Assembly: GCA_028673005.1 (NCBI GenBank)
Contig: CM054115.1
Span: 5,625,501-5,689,500 of the forward strand
Origin: Tanypteryx hageni
Taxonomy: Eukaryota > Arthropoda > Insecta > Odonata > Petaluridae
Length of the DNA stretch: 64,000 bases
Reading direction: 5' to 3'
Below the pieces are notes generated by a model. That model saw only the letters and a list, made by a program, of their open reading frames with translations. It was not told where the DNA came from and did not search any database. Position 1 is the stretch's first letter, and every line of letters starts with the position of its first letter. Positions 23,151 through 33,711 of this stretch are shown here, in pieces. The position numbers were made by a program, and so were the translations under genes.

Positions 23151-23929
23151 AACCTTGCAGATGAGTGCCTAAAAAAGTGTCAGATGACCATATGAATGCA
23201 CACATGGCGGCATTGCTCACCAATCAATATGTGGAAGAGGGCTAGGGCATTACAGCCCCAAGGTTAAAGCAGAATCCATGATGTGGAAGCATCCTTGTTG
23301 CCCTTCCACCAAGAAGTTCAAGACAATGCCAAGTGCGAGAAAGTTGATGGTGACTGTCTTTTGGGATGTGCACAGAGCCCTTTTGGTGGATTTTACCCCA
23401 CGTGGTACGACGATCAATGCAGCTGTTTATCAGGCTATGTTGAACCAATTTAAGACAGCTGTTCGCTGCAAGAAATATGGTTTGCTGTCATAAGGGGTGC
23501 TGATGTTACATGACAATGCCCGCCCACACATTGCACAAACCACAACGACCCTCTTGACCACTTGACACTGGGAGATACTTCCCTGCACTCCCTACAGCCC
23601 TGACTTGGCACCATCTGACTTCCACCTGTTCCTCCCATTTGAAGAAGCACCTTTGGGATCAATGCTTTCAAATGGATGAAGCCGTCCAAGAGGAGGTCGA
23701 GCTATGGCAGCAGGATGTGTCTTTCTACTGCCAAGGCTTTCACTCTTTGATCTACCGGCAAGGCTTGGACTATTTGAACTACCGCTATGACAAGTGCCTG
23801 AACAGACATGTTAACTACGTGGAAAAATATTGTATCTGGATCTATCCCATCATTTGTACTTAAAATAAAAAAGTAGGAACCTTATTTTTTGACTCACCCT
23901 CGTACATTTGAAGACGTAATAATTTTAAA

Positions 23930-24750
23930 TTAATTTTTTTAACCGGATACGTAGTAAAAGGCATGGATGATGACACCATTATCCTAACACATAAATATCC
24001 TAATTTAATCTTAAATTTTAGTTTAACATATAGAGTTATTGCTGAAACAGCGATTTCAGCCATGAAACCTGAAATTTGAAAACTTGCACGTGAGCCGATT
24101 GCCAGAGAATTCAGAAGTTTTGGGTAGATTTCTTGATTTCATGGAAAATTATAATTATTGTCTTATTTACATACTATTATGCCATTGATTTTAAATCATG
24201 GCGTAAACTTATGATGATGTCATTATACTAAAACACGAAATTTAGTAATACATGAAAAGTATTTTAATTTTGTGTTTCGTAGTTTTTCGAGAAATTTTTA
24301 CGCTTCAATTGTTAAATACAATGGGGTCATACCTATTTTGCGATTTTTTTATCCAAATGCGTGCTAAAGGCACTGATTATGCCATAATCTTAACACAAAG
24401 TATCCTAATTTTTCCATAAATTTAATGTATAGGGTATTGTCTTAATGATGATTATTCTTATTGCTCATGTAGGGCATTCTGAGTCACGAAAATTGAAATA
24501 CGAGCCAATTCCCATAGAATTTGGAACTTTTGGATAGTTGCCTTCATCTCGTGGAAAATTATATGTATTCTCCTAGAACTCGTGGAATTTATAATGCAAT
24601 ACTTATAGGATTCATGTGGATCAAGTGCTGTTGCCCTGGAGATCACATTTGGTTTATTTACGAGTTTAGATCTTGGTGTATGGTGATTTTTTAGCACTTG
24701 CAGTATGCAAGCACCGACAACTCGTAATTTCAAATTTGCGTGGACAAATT
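23930..24750. repeat. Degenerate tandem duplication, period about 411 bp
   Basis: Blocks at 23941-24175 (GATACGTAGTAAAAGGCA, ATCCTAACACA, GAGCCGATTGCCAGAGAATT, CATGGAAAATTATA) recur in order at 24352-24575 with much divergence. A partial third copy begins near 24195. It is old non-coding sequence of unknown origin. Confidence 0.5.
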
Positions 24751-25004
24751 TGAGAAAGTGCCAGACATATAATTTGATCTACATCAATTCGTGCAAAGGT
24801 TCTTTTGTTGAGAACACCATATTTTCTTCTCCCTAGGTCTTATATGATCCATGAGATAATAAAAAATATATTCAGATCAAAATTCAAGAATTTTTATCCT
24901 TTTGTGTTCGCATTTCCAGTGTCACTCAACAGCAGCTTGCAAGTTGAGGGTAACTCAATATGTTTTGGAGAGAGAGAGAGTGAAAATCATGGGATTTGTA
25001 AATA

Positions 25005-26419
25005 CAGTAAAAGCCCTTATTTACACTTTTCTAGGGACCTGGGAAAATAGTGTAAATTGCAGGAAAAGGAAAAATAGCTTAACTGATTTTACTTTTAAAC
25101 TCGCTCATTTGTTACAGTAAGACACAATAAAATCAGTGTTGAAAGAGCTAAGTTTATAGAGAGTATCTATTTATTCATTTACTTAACCAGCACGCTTTTT
25201 AATAATAGTAATATTAAAATATATGCAGAATTAAGATGCTAGTATAGTATTCTTGGGTTTCCATTACATTTGTCTGGAAAATTTTACATAGACTTAGATA
25301 GGTATATTTACTCCAGGAACATCATACTTTTTCGAAGCTTGAATAGTGTTCGTTTTTTCCGTCTCTTGAGCTATGACTATTTTAAAATTCATGTCATAAC
25401 TTCATCGGATTTGGAAGAATCTTTTTTCTCAACATGATCAGCATCCTTTTTCTCACCCATTGTTAAAATAACGGATGGGTGAAAAATCGCTATGGTAGTT
25501 ACAAAGAATATGCCGACGCACTTATAGCTTCAATTCAATGACTATCGAGGGGTTCATCTGCCGATTGAACTCAATCTATTCTCGCCTTGGATACTTTTCA
25601 AGTACAGTGTAACATATGCCTAATGTGTCTACTAAGTAACAAGTATCTTGTAAACAGATGGTCGGAATGTAAGGTTATTTTTAGAAACATGATTTTATGA
25701 TCTTTTAAAATCACTAGTAGTCAAATATAACGTGGGAGCTACTTTTTAAATCTAAATTTTTGGAAGAAACATCGCGTTATATTCGGGGCAATAGGGTAAT
25801 TTAAATTACAACAGATAAACTTAAATTTATTTACTAACTGTGGGAACCTAGGGGCAGAATTTTAGTGGAAATGTTTAAAACATGATAGCGCCAAACTTTT
25901 AACATTTTTTCAATAGCATTCATACTTGATTCATAGAGTAAATAGCATAATTAATGTTTCTGTATCTAGGTGCGCTGTTTATGCTCTGCTAGTGTGATTT
26001 ACGTATGAGGTTTTGAAGTTTTCACCCAAAAGAGTTCATACGTATTTCCGTCTCTAAGTATGCTGTTCTTGGGTAACATCATAACATAACATCTGCTAAA
26101 GCGAGTGCTGTTTTGAAAAGAAAGTTCATTTTTTCCCTCTAGGGGCGCTGTTCCTACTGTGCCGCTGATTTCGAAATCTTGGTCAAAAACAGTTTGCTTT
26201 TTTGCAAATCTAAGCCGAAAAATGTTTAAAACTGTTGGGAATCGCATGCTAAATTCTTTTAAAAAATCGGAAATTCTAAGGTAAAATGGCGCGAATAGCG
26301 GGAAAACTTACAATGAAATAGTGTAAATACAGGGTTTTACATTGGAAAATTAATGGGGCCTAAAAAAATTAAATAACGGGAAAATGTACTTTCCAATAAC
26401 GTAAATCAGGGGTTTACTG
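25005..26419. mobile_element. Tigger-like non-autonomous element, copy A (1415 bp)
   Basis: TA at 25003-25004 and 26420-26421 flank inverted ends CAGTAAAAGCCCTTATTTAC and, from the right, CAGTAAACCCCTGATTTAC. CAGT ends and TA duplication fit pogo/Tigger elements. The left ~200 bases and right ~550 bases match copy B at 42273-43823. No transposase frame is recognisable. Confidence 0.75.
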
Positions 26420-26599
26420 TATTTACCCATCACTATGGTTGGCAACTTTTCACTACTCATAGTAGAGTAGTTATCCTCTTTGCTCTTCCCTCCATGGCTT
26501 ATATAAATAACAGAGGAGACTACAGCGAGTGAAACTATGACCTGAAGAGTCGACTCCAGCCGTAAACAAACAAAGGATTTAGCAAGAAGAAACCAAGTG

Positions 26600-26645
26600 C
26601 TAAATACGTCTTTTGAGAGCCAAGCTCTCTTCATCAGTAGCTCTG
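26600..26645 (-). ncRNA. Decayed hammerhead-like motif at Penelope 3' end
   Basis: On the minus strand: GCTA, CTGATGA (26637-26631), hairpin GAGAGC-TTG-GCTCTC, then AAAAG, ACGT, ATT, TAGC. The GCTA/TAGC pair gives stem I and ACGT the short palindromic stem III. The conserved G before AAA (G12) is replaced by A and there is a small insertion, so it is probably inactive. It lies ~170 bases downstream of the GIY-YIG stop, where Penelope-like hammerheads are expected. Confidence 0.45.
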
Positions 26646-26810
26646 GAAGAGTGGGGCCTGTTGGGTTGTGTGAGGGAATTATAACCATTGACAGTTGGCG
26701 AGAAAGTGAAAGGGGGAGGAGGGGAAGGGGAAATCATTAGACCGTAGTGGGGGAGTAAGGTACCTGGCCGCGATCGATATTCATAACAGTTTGTTTGAAT
26801 AAAGAGACTC

Positions 26811-27080
26811 TCAAAGGCGTCTAATTTGTTTTCTTCGCATATTAATTTTTACAGTGTTAGATTCTGTATAGTGATGGGGTGGTTGTTTTCTTGTATATGG
26901 GCGGCTACGCTCGAATTGTTTATCATGTTGTCTGAAGTGTGCTAAGTGCTCTTTGAAGCGTGTTTCTAAATTACGATTTATCTGTCCTATATATATCCTA
27001 TCACATATCCCACAAGCAATCTTGTAAATTCCTGATTTTTGTAAAGGCGGTATTGTGTCTTTTGGGTTGTGAAGATACAT
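26811..27080 (-). pseudogene. Penelope-like GIY-YIG endonuclease fragment
   Basis: The 89-residue frame contains SGIYKIACGICDRIYIGQ (GIY and YIG motifs with the usual spacing), then the catalytic-region arginine in NRNLETRFKEHL. This endonuclease domain nicks target DNA in Penelope-like retroelements. The preceding RT on this strand is missing. The fragment itself is open to its C-terminus. Confidence 0.88.
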
Positions 27081-27600
27081 GGCTCACCGAACAAAACCTA
27101 AGACAAGAAACAGTTAGGGAATACATACAATTAATGCGCCTTTGCATGAACCAGAACTACTTCCAAATCAACACCAAAATATACCGACAAAACCAAGACA
27201 CAACCCTGGGAAACTCTCTTTCCCCCTTCCTAGCAAACCTCTTCATGAACAACTTTGAAAAACAATGCAAGGATACTTTTATGTTGATGACGTTTTTGCA
27301 ATCTTAGACACATTGAAAGGCAACATCACAGACTTCTTAGGAAAGCTGAACAAACGGTATGATTCCATCAAATTTACATACGAGAAAGAACAAGACAAAA
27401 CACTTCCTTTCCTCGATTTACTCATAAAAGGACATGACAACCGGCTTACTTTCAACATTTACCAGAAACCCACACATTCGGACACATACATCCCACGTGA
27501 TTCCCATCATCACATTGCACATAAGTTAGCACCATTTCACTCCATGATTCACTGATTACTGCAAGTCCCCCTTTCAAAACCCGATTTTCGCAAAGAATTT
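27079..27600 (+). pseudogene. Penelope-like reverse transcriptase fragment
   Basis: The + strand reads TEQNLRQETVREYIQLMRLC, GNSLSPFLANLFMNNFE (RT palm region), then after a frame change YFYVDDVFAIL (catalytic VDD box), LPFLDLLI and FNIYQKPTHSDTYI, all typical of Penelope-like RT. The frame is broken between 27250 and 27290. N-terminal RT motifs are absent. The segment ends without reaching a GIY-YIG domain in this orientation. Confidence 0.85.
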
Positions 27601-27755
27601 TCTCACATAAAAACATCGCAACACTTAATGATTACGACAGCCAAATAGTAGAGAATATATTACAGAAAAGAAACCATCTCCACGTCAAAAATCACACAAC
27701 ACACAAACATTAACACCAAAAATCCAAAATACAAAACTCGGAAACATTTTTTTAG

Positions 27756-27922
27756 ATGGCAATGGTTGGGAAACAGGAGGGAGCTTTAACGTGGATCAAA
27801 GGTTTGGCACCAAACTTCAATAGCAGTCACTCTGTTCTTCACAGACAAGCATTTGCCATTAAGGAGATACGTACTTCTTTTAAAAATGTGCTGGATGAGG
27901 CAGTGCAAATTATTAATTACCG
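27756..27922 (+). pseudogene. hAT-type transposase fragment (ZBED5/FAM200-like)
   Basis: The frame includes GALTWIKGLAPNFNSSHSVL, then HRQAFAIKEI and FKNVLDEAVQIINYR. This is the central transposase region of hAT elements of the kind that gave rise to vertebrate ZBED5/FAM200/SCAND3 genes. It ends exactly at the left end of mariner M2 (TA at 27923-27924). The continuation was not found beyond the mariner's right end at 32489. Confidence 0.6.
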
Positions 27923-28570
27923 TACGAGGTGCTACCCAAAAGTTCTGGGAATTTGAATAGTGCACGCGAACCACTTGAAGTGGCAGCATCCTTTGTGAAT
28001 AAGTGTGCAACGTGGCGGCTAGCTGAGTGCACATGTTCGCAAGTACTGTGTGTTTTTGTAACGTCATGTTTGAGTGGTTCTGCGAATTTGTTTCGAACTG
28101 AAATGGCTGATGTTAAAGAGCAAAGAATTTACATCAAATTCTGCTTCAAACTCGGCAAAACAGCAGCAGAAACACACAGAATGCTTAACCACTTCCCTGA
28201 CGCGGCCGAGTTATCTCGTCCCAACAAGTCATGCAAATTCTGACGCGGATGAGTTAATTCGTCCTATGCCTCTTTTTCCTCTTTTGCCTTGTTCCGGTCG
28301 AGTTATCTCGTCACCTCGTAGCAGTTCACATTTTCATCGCCAGAGGGCACAAGGGAATGGATTTTCGGTGTTTCTAGGCAGCTTTTTCAAGGTTCTCTTT
28401 GGTGTTTCATCAAAGGTGGAAGTACTAAAATCTATTCGTATTTTTTACATACACAAAACGTAATATTTCCAAAGAATGCATAGTATTGAATAAATGTGTG
28501 GTTGAAAATTTTTTATATTATCTCAAGCTATCTATTACTTTCTTTTTATGTGGATATTACTTCTCTGTGA

Positions 28571-28935
28571 GCATTTCTAGTCTTTCTTCTATCCATCTAT
28601 TTTTTCATCCCTCTGGCCGTTCGTGCGTATTTCATAACGTGTCTTCTGCCGATCGGATTTTTATCAAAATCAGTATATTTGCAAATAATAACATATTCGT
28701 TCATTGAATGTTTGAAATAGATCAGAAAAACATTTCTGCCAATAATTGGAGCATTTCTAATCTTTCTTCTATCCGTCTATTTTGCCGTCCGTCTAGTCGT
28801 TCGTGCATATTTCATAACGTGGCATCTGCCAATCGGATTTTCATCAAAATCTGTATATATGCAAATAATAATGCATTATTTGTTCTTGGAATGTTTGAAA
28901 TGGATCGGAAAAATATTTCTGCCAGTAATTGGAAT
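28571..28935. repeat. Tandem duplication of ~180 bp inside PB2
   Basis: GCATTTCTAGTCTTTCTTCT at 28571 recurs at 28751, followed in both by TCATAACGTG, GATCGGATTT-like and TGTTTGAAATGGATC-like blocks. Two copies with moderate divergence lie in the 5' untranslated part of the element. Confidence 0.85.
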
Positions 28936-29548
28936 ACAATATTTATTCTATTATCATCTAAAACATCGGCACTTAGTTATATGTCAAATTTCAGTAAAAA
29001 AATACATTTATATATGCATTTTTACTATGTTCGCTGAAGTTAAGAAATTTTTTTTAGCGATACTTTATTTTTGGCAAGTTTCTTATTTTAGGTTTCTAAC
29101 TGATGCCTTACTACAAGATCCGTGACACGGACAATGGAACTTTCTCTTCTAGCACCCTGACCTGATGTTTTTACCTCCTCACTGCCAGGTCATTGCTCCT
29201 AGGGATTTTCCCTGAATGCCTCTCCCAAGTCCATTTACTGTTACTTCGCACCATATGCCGCATTGTATTTGCTACCGCTTCAAATTTCAAAGGCGCATCT
29301 GAGTTAGTTATTTGTTATCCTCTCGAGCGAACACATCTAGCATCCTCACTTGCATCTGCATTCCACTGTTATATCGTTGTTTGGAGTTCATTTTTCCTTG
29401 TTTATCTTATTATTGATTATATTGTTATTGTTTATATTGTTATTTTTATCATTATTGCATATATTGTTAGTGGTTTGATTACTTTGCTGTTATTGTTATC
29501 TTTTCATTGTTATTTTGGGTTTATCGCATGTTACTTTTCCTTCTCGTT

Positions 29549-31184
29549 ATGAAAAGTGACAAGGAATGCGATATTTCTGATGTGGAATTGGAAGGAGTGG
29601 ACATTGAAGATTCTGGATCAGAATCAAGCTTCTCAGAGCATACAAGCTCTGATACCGAGGATGAAGGAGTACCTGCGCAAAACAGACAATGGTGCAAAGT
29701 GAATAATTCTGTCCTTCCTCCTCCTGCATCCCCTAGACTCTATTTTGAAGGTGGTTTATCGCTGAATTTCGAAGTGGATCCAGATGGTGGTGTACTGCAG
29801 TTTTTTTAAACTGTTCTTTGATGATGACATCATTGAATATATTACTGATGAGACAAATCAGTATGCGAATCAGTGTCTCCGTGACAAGCCATCTTGTTCA
29901 AGAGACCAATGGCGTGCCACCAGTGCTCCTGAAATGCGTGTTTTTCTGACATTGATTATGCTGCAAAGAATTGTGAAAAAACCTGAACAGGAACATTATT
30001 GATCAACAAGACGAATACTGGCTACACCGTTTTTTGGAGAAATTATATCATATCGGCGATTTGCTAAAATTAGGCGGTATTTACATTTTAGCAACAATGA
30101 TGACTACAACCCTGAAACTCATCCAAATCCAAAACTAAATAAAATTTGGCCCATTTATCGTATGTTGGAGGAAAAATTTAGCAAATTTTACACTCCAGAA
30201 AGAGATATAACTGTAGATGAAAGTCTTCTACTTTATGAAGGATGATTAGGTTGGCGTCAATATATGTCACAAAAAGGGCAAGATTTGGAATCAAAAGTTT
30301 TATTCTGTGCGAATCCAAGAGTGGATGTTTGTGGTCGATGATTATTTATACAGGAAAAGGCACTACTCTCGATAAAGATTCCAAGACTATGCGAATGTCC
30401 TCTCAGGTGGTGATGTCCCTCATGAAACCATTGTTTGAAAAAGGGTATTGTGTCACAACAGACAATTTTTACACCTAGCCGGAATTGGCTGATGCTCTTG
30501 TTTCTTGCTCTTGTAATACATATGGGACTGTGTGTGCAACATGAAAAGGGATGCTAGCAGGACTAATAAAACGAAAATGAAGAAAAGTGAGGTAACAGCT
30601 TTTCAGGAGGGAAAAGTTATGGTGCTTTGCTGGAAGGACAAAAAAGATGTGATGCTGCTGTCTACAATCCACAATAATAAAATGCAGAGGGTAGAGGAAA
30701 GGGCAGAGTTACCATGAAGGTGGAAGGTGTAGATAGAGTGAATCAACATTTGGCTGATTATCCTATACCAAGGAAATGGAGGTAAAAATATTATTAAAAA
30801 ATTTTCCTCCATTTGATGGAATTGTGCGTGTGGAAATCTCTTGTCCGTTATAGGAAAACAGGAGGATAAAGTGTTCATTTAGAATATAGATTAGACCTCA
30901 TTGAAAAACTTATTGAAGTGTATCACCCAAGTGTTACCTCCTCGAAGGCAGGTAGGCCACCTGCAGTACCACACCCCCGCTGCCTCACTGAGAGGCACTT
31001 CTCTGACGTAATCCCGGCCACTGAGAAAAAGGAACCCAACAAGGAAGTGTGCCTTGTGTTCCCGAAAATAGGATGCGGGGAAAAAATCCTAAGGAAGGAG
31101 ACTAGATACTACTGCCCAGATTGCGATGCACCCTTGTGTGTAACGCCATGCTTTAGAATATATCACACAAAAGAAAATTTGTAA
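29549..31184 (+). pseudogene. PiggyBac-like transposase (PB2), multiple breaks
   Basis: The ATG is at 29549 (MKSDKECDISDVELEGVDIE), followed by an acidic N-terminus. Then come DETNQYANQCL, YLHFSNNDDYNPETHPNP, ITVDESLLLYEG (first catalytic D), VTTDNFYT (second D) and VEGVDRVNQ (third D). The C-terminal cysteine-rich domain is YYCPDCDAPLCVTPC at about 31110-31155. At least four frameshifts or in-frame stops (near 29810, 30000, 30243, 30476 and 30785) break it. The C-terminal 88 residues are open. Confidence 0.92.
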
Positions 31185-32494
31185 ATAATTGTAGAAATTG
31201 ATTTTACAGTATATTTGTATTAGTATTTAGGATTAAAAATAGCATTTTAGATAACATGAATTAATGATTGGTGTTAAAATGAAAATGTATAATTTTATGT
31301 GAAATTAAGGGTAATTGGCAATGAAAAAAGTAAAATATTTTGCTAAATTAAACTGTAACAACAGAAATGACTACATTTCCTTTTATACCTACCTATAAGT
31401 AATTGAAAAGGGTAATAAAATAATGTGATGATTTTTTGACCCAATAATGGAAAAAAACTCGTCAGGGAAGTGGTTAAACAAGCATTTGGTGATGATGCTT
31501 TAAGTCAAAGCAAAACGTTCCTTTGGTACAAACTTTTCAATGATGGACGGATGTCTGTCGACGACGATGAGCGTTCTGGTCGACTGTCGACAAGCACAAC
31601 TCCGGAAAACGTCGCAAAAGTGCATGAGGCTATCCTGGCAGACTGAAGGTGAATCCATGATGTTTGTGACATCGTCACACTGTCGTTCAGGACGTGTCAA
31701 TGCATTTTGTCAGAGTATTTGAACATAAGACGCATTGCTGCAAAATTTGTTCCGAGACTGCTGGGCAACGACCAGAAAGACCATCGCATTGCTGTCTGCA
31801 GGGTGCTTCAAAATGAAGTTAGAGATGACCCCAACTTCATCTCCAAGGTCATAACTGGTGATGAATCTTGGCTTTATGGTTATGACCCTGAGACAAAACA
31901 GCAGTCGTCACAATGGAAGTCGCCAAATTCACCATGGCCAAAAAAAGCACATCAAATTCGCAGCAATGTCAAGTCCATGCTGATAATTTTTTTGACGTCG
32001 AGAGGATCGTCCACAAAGAATTCATCCCACCTGGTCAAGCTGTCAATGGAAAGTTTTACTTCAATGTTGTGATGCGGCTTAGGGAGAATATCCAATGCAA
32101 ACACCCAGACAAGTGGCGCAACAATGACTGGGTGCTCCACCATGATAATTCTCCCGCCCACATGTCACTCGTTATTGGGCAGTTCCTGGCTTCCAAAAAC
32201 ATGACAGTCATCCCCTCTCCTGACCATGCCCCGTGACTTTTTCCTGTTCCCCAAAATGAAACTCCGGCTGAAAGGGCGACGTTTTGACACGATTAGGAGA
32301 GATTCGGGCAGAATCGCAAGTGGTGCTTAACATGCTCACACTTGTGGACTTCCAAGGATGCTTCGCATCATGGAAAAAATGCTGGGAATGCCCAAGGGGA
32401 ATACTTTGAAGGGGATGGTGAAAATTAGGACTTAGCATAAGTAATTTTTTTGTGCACAAATTCTCGGAACTTTTGGGTAGCACCTTGTATTTAC

Positions 32495-33100
32495 CTAAAC
32501 CCAAGACAACCCTGAATCTAAGATGACCCCTTTTAGCAGATTTCAAAACACAAAAAAGATTTTATGACCTAATTTCTCAATGTATATGGTGTATATTTTG
32601 AACGCAGGTATTCAGTATAGGTAAACTATTTCGTTCGTTAATTGGAATTGTTTGTTACAAACGTTTGCTTGAGAAAAACTTTTTAAATGTATTTTTAAAA
32701 ATTAATATTGGATTAATTGAAATTGTAAGTTGGAAATGAAAAATTTTTGTAGATACAATTATTTTATCTTGTTTCATTTGTTTAAAAAACATCAAATGCC
32801 TAACCATACTTCCTATGGTTCTATGACAGCTCGTCGCACGATGGTCATTACGCATCATTTTATATCTCCCTGCCCCCCTCTGCCTTACACCAGTCGTGGT
32901 GTCCCGCCTTCCAATTTGTCTCGCAACGAATTTGTCGAGCAGTAAATTGACGCACGATGTATGCATACCTACCAACTCTGCTGACTTATGCAGGACACCC
33001 CTGATTTTTGACCCATTCTCCCACTCTCCAGATTGGTTAGTTCTCATTTTAAAATCCGCGACTTTGCGGACAACTGATTTGTGTATTTAAGCGAGAGATA
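32495..33100. repeat. Repeat family E, copy 1
   Basis: It begins AAACCCAAGACAACCCTGAATCTAAGATGACCCC and contains TATATGGTGTATATTTTGAA, TGGAAATGAAAAATTTT and ACTTCCTATGGTTCTATGAC blocks shared with 35940-36360 and 39490-40085. CGCAACGAATTTGTC units lie near 32925-32940. The right end is unclear. It is probably a non-autonomous DNA element; the superfamily is unknown. Confidence 0.6.
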
Positions 33101-33179
33101 TAATTGATTTCAACTATTATTATGATGATATTCATATTTGAGGTCTATCATTATATATCGACGTTTCTTACAGAGGAGG

Positions 33180-33183
<4 letters not shown>

Positions 33184-33268
<85 letters not shown>
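33184..33268. repeat. (AT)n microsatellite, left
   Basis: About 85 bases of uninterrupted AT lie directly after GAGGAGGATATA of the tandem unit and before a Penelope-like fragment. Confidence 0.97.
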
Positions 33269-33269
<1 letters not shown>

Positions 33270-33629
33270 CTAAAGGAAAAGAAAAGGTAGTGATGAGGGT
33301 GGCAACAAGGTGTTGAGGGAAGCCCGGCGGACACTCACCAAGTTGAGGACCAAGCTGGCAGGCTGCTGGGGGCGTCGAAGAGACACGTAAAACACACGAA
33401 CACAAAAACACACGCAAGCTTATCGGGCCTAAGCCCTTCTTCAGCGAAAGAGTAACGTAAAGTGACACACTGGGCGGGGAATGACAGGGTGATGTGGGAA
33501 GGTTGATGATTGGAGGTGGGGAGTAGGAAGGGTGGATAGCCAATAAAGAGGGAGTGTGATGAGGTAGAGTCGGAATAGTTACAAAGTAACAAGGAAACAT
33601 TGTAAGGGGGCTAATAGGGTTAGCGGAGG

Positions 33630-33630
<1 letters not shown>
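33269..33630 (-). mobile_element. Penelope-like 3' fragment between two (AT)n runs
   Basis: The minus strand has a pyrimidine-rich run followed by CGCTGAAGAAGGGCTTAGG and CCCGATAAGCTTGCG. CTGAAGA, a GGGC/GCCC hairpin, GAT in place of GAA and the AAGCTT palindrome follow the hammerhead pattern with a damaged core. Both flanks are long AT runs, and beyond them the tandem-unit sequence continues (GGATATA | ACATACTAG). No coding part is present. Confidence 0.5.

Positions 33631-33710
<80 letters not shown>
33631..33710. repeat. (TA)n microsatellite, right
   Basis: About 80 bases of uninterrupted TA lie between the Penelope-like fragment and ACATACTAG of the tandem unit. Confidence 0.97.

Positions 33711-33711
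<1 letters not shown>

Larger units (their letters stand above)
21335..23154. mobile_element. Unclassified element nested in mariner M3
   Basis: It interrupts the mariner transposase. A direct repeat TTGCAGATGGGTG (21322-21334) and TTGCAGATGAGTG (23155-23167) flanks it, 12 of 13 matching, which suggests a 9-13-bp target duplication. Its ends are loosely inverted: CGCCAATTAATTGTGGGCAA at the left, and GGCAATTAGTCGCAAGAC read inward from the right. Both are built from repeated GCAA.ATTTGTC units. A duplication of this length is typical of Mutator-like elements, but no transposase was found. It contains a Penelope-like tail at 22310-22690. Confidence 0.5.
21021..23863 (+). pseudogene. Mariner transposase (M3), split and decayed
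   Basis: The start MATVLTEVTKEE is at 21021. WCRKFKNGRTSIVDESLSR and the HTH segment LTQMGQRVNLSHGTVWNIV follow (21101-21350), then the nested insertion. After it come VPKKVSDDH and a badly decayed catalytic domain. The end is cleaner: a frame at 23639-23863 with LKKHLWDQCFQMDEAVQEEV and DKCLNRHVNYVEK, the typical mariner C-terminus. Stops and frameshifts are numerous. It is inactive. Confidence 0.85.
20861..23902 (+). mobile_element. Mariner element M3 split by a nested insertion
   Basis: TA at 20859-20860 and 23903-23904 flank inverted ends reading TGAGGGTGGC...AAGGTTCC and, from the other side, CGAGGGTGAGTC...AAGGTTCC. Removing the nested element (about 21335-23167) leaves about 1.2 kb, the size of a mariner. 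The transposase has many breaks. It belongs to a different mariner group from M1 and M2. Confidence 0.85.
26430..27725. mobile_element. Rearranged Penelope-like element
   Basis: A minus-strand GIY-YIG segment (27080-26811) with its 3' tail running to about 26430 abuts a + strand reverse-transcriptase segment (27079 to about 27600). In a standard Penelope-like element both lie in one frame, RT first. Here they are head to head, with the junction near 27079. This can arise from insertion of two truncated copies or from inversion during retrotransposition. Confidence 0.8.
28189..31473 (+). mobile_element. PiggyBac-like element PB2 (3285 bp), inactive
   Basis: TTAA at 28185-28188 and 31474-31477 flank perfect 14-bp inverted ends CCACTTCCCTGACG and CGTCAGGGAAGTGG. 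Near the left end, CGAGTTATCTCG occurs at 28207-28218 and 28299-28310, with a variant at 28250-28261. It carries a degraded transposase. Its ends resemble the non-autonomous element at 6481-7791. Confidence 0.95.
28103..32428 (+). pseudogene. Mariner transposase (M2), split and broken
   Basis: The start ATG is at 28103 (MADVKEQRIYIKFCFKLGK). The N-terminal HTH part is cut at 28185 by PB2 and resumes at 31474 with KQAFGDDALSQSK. Downstream are RRIAAKFVPRLL, ITGDESWLYGYDPETK (first catalytic D) and LHHDNSPAH (second D). The third D region after 32225 is frame-shifted. Stops occur around 31645-31650. It is inactive, quite apart from the insertion. Confidence 0.9.
27925..32487 (+). mobile_element. 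Mariner element M2 split by piggyBac-like PB2
   Basis: TA at 27923-27924 and 32488-32489 flank ends CGAGGTGCTACCCAAAAGTT and, from the right, CAAGGTGCTACCCAAAAGTT (28 of 31 match over the longer repeat). Removing the nested 3285-bp element plus one TTAA leaves about 1.27 kb and restores the transposase frame as MLKQAFGD across the joint. M2 is related to M1. Confidence 0.93.

Noticed and set aside
33400..33445. Active hammerhead in the fragment between AT runs
   Set aside because: The core GAA reads GAT and stem I does not pair cleanly, so it is at most a remnant.
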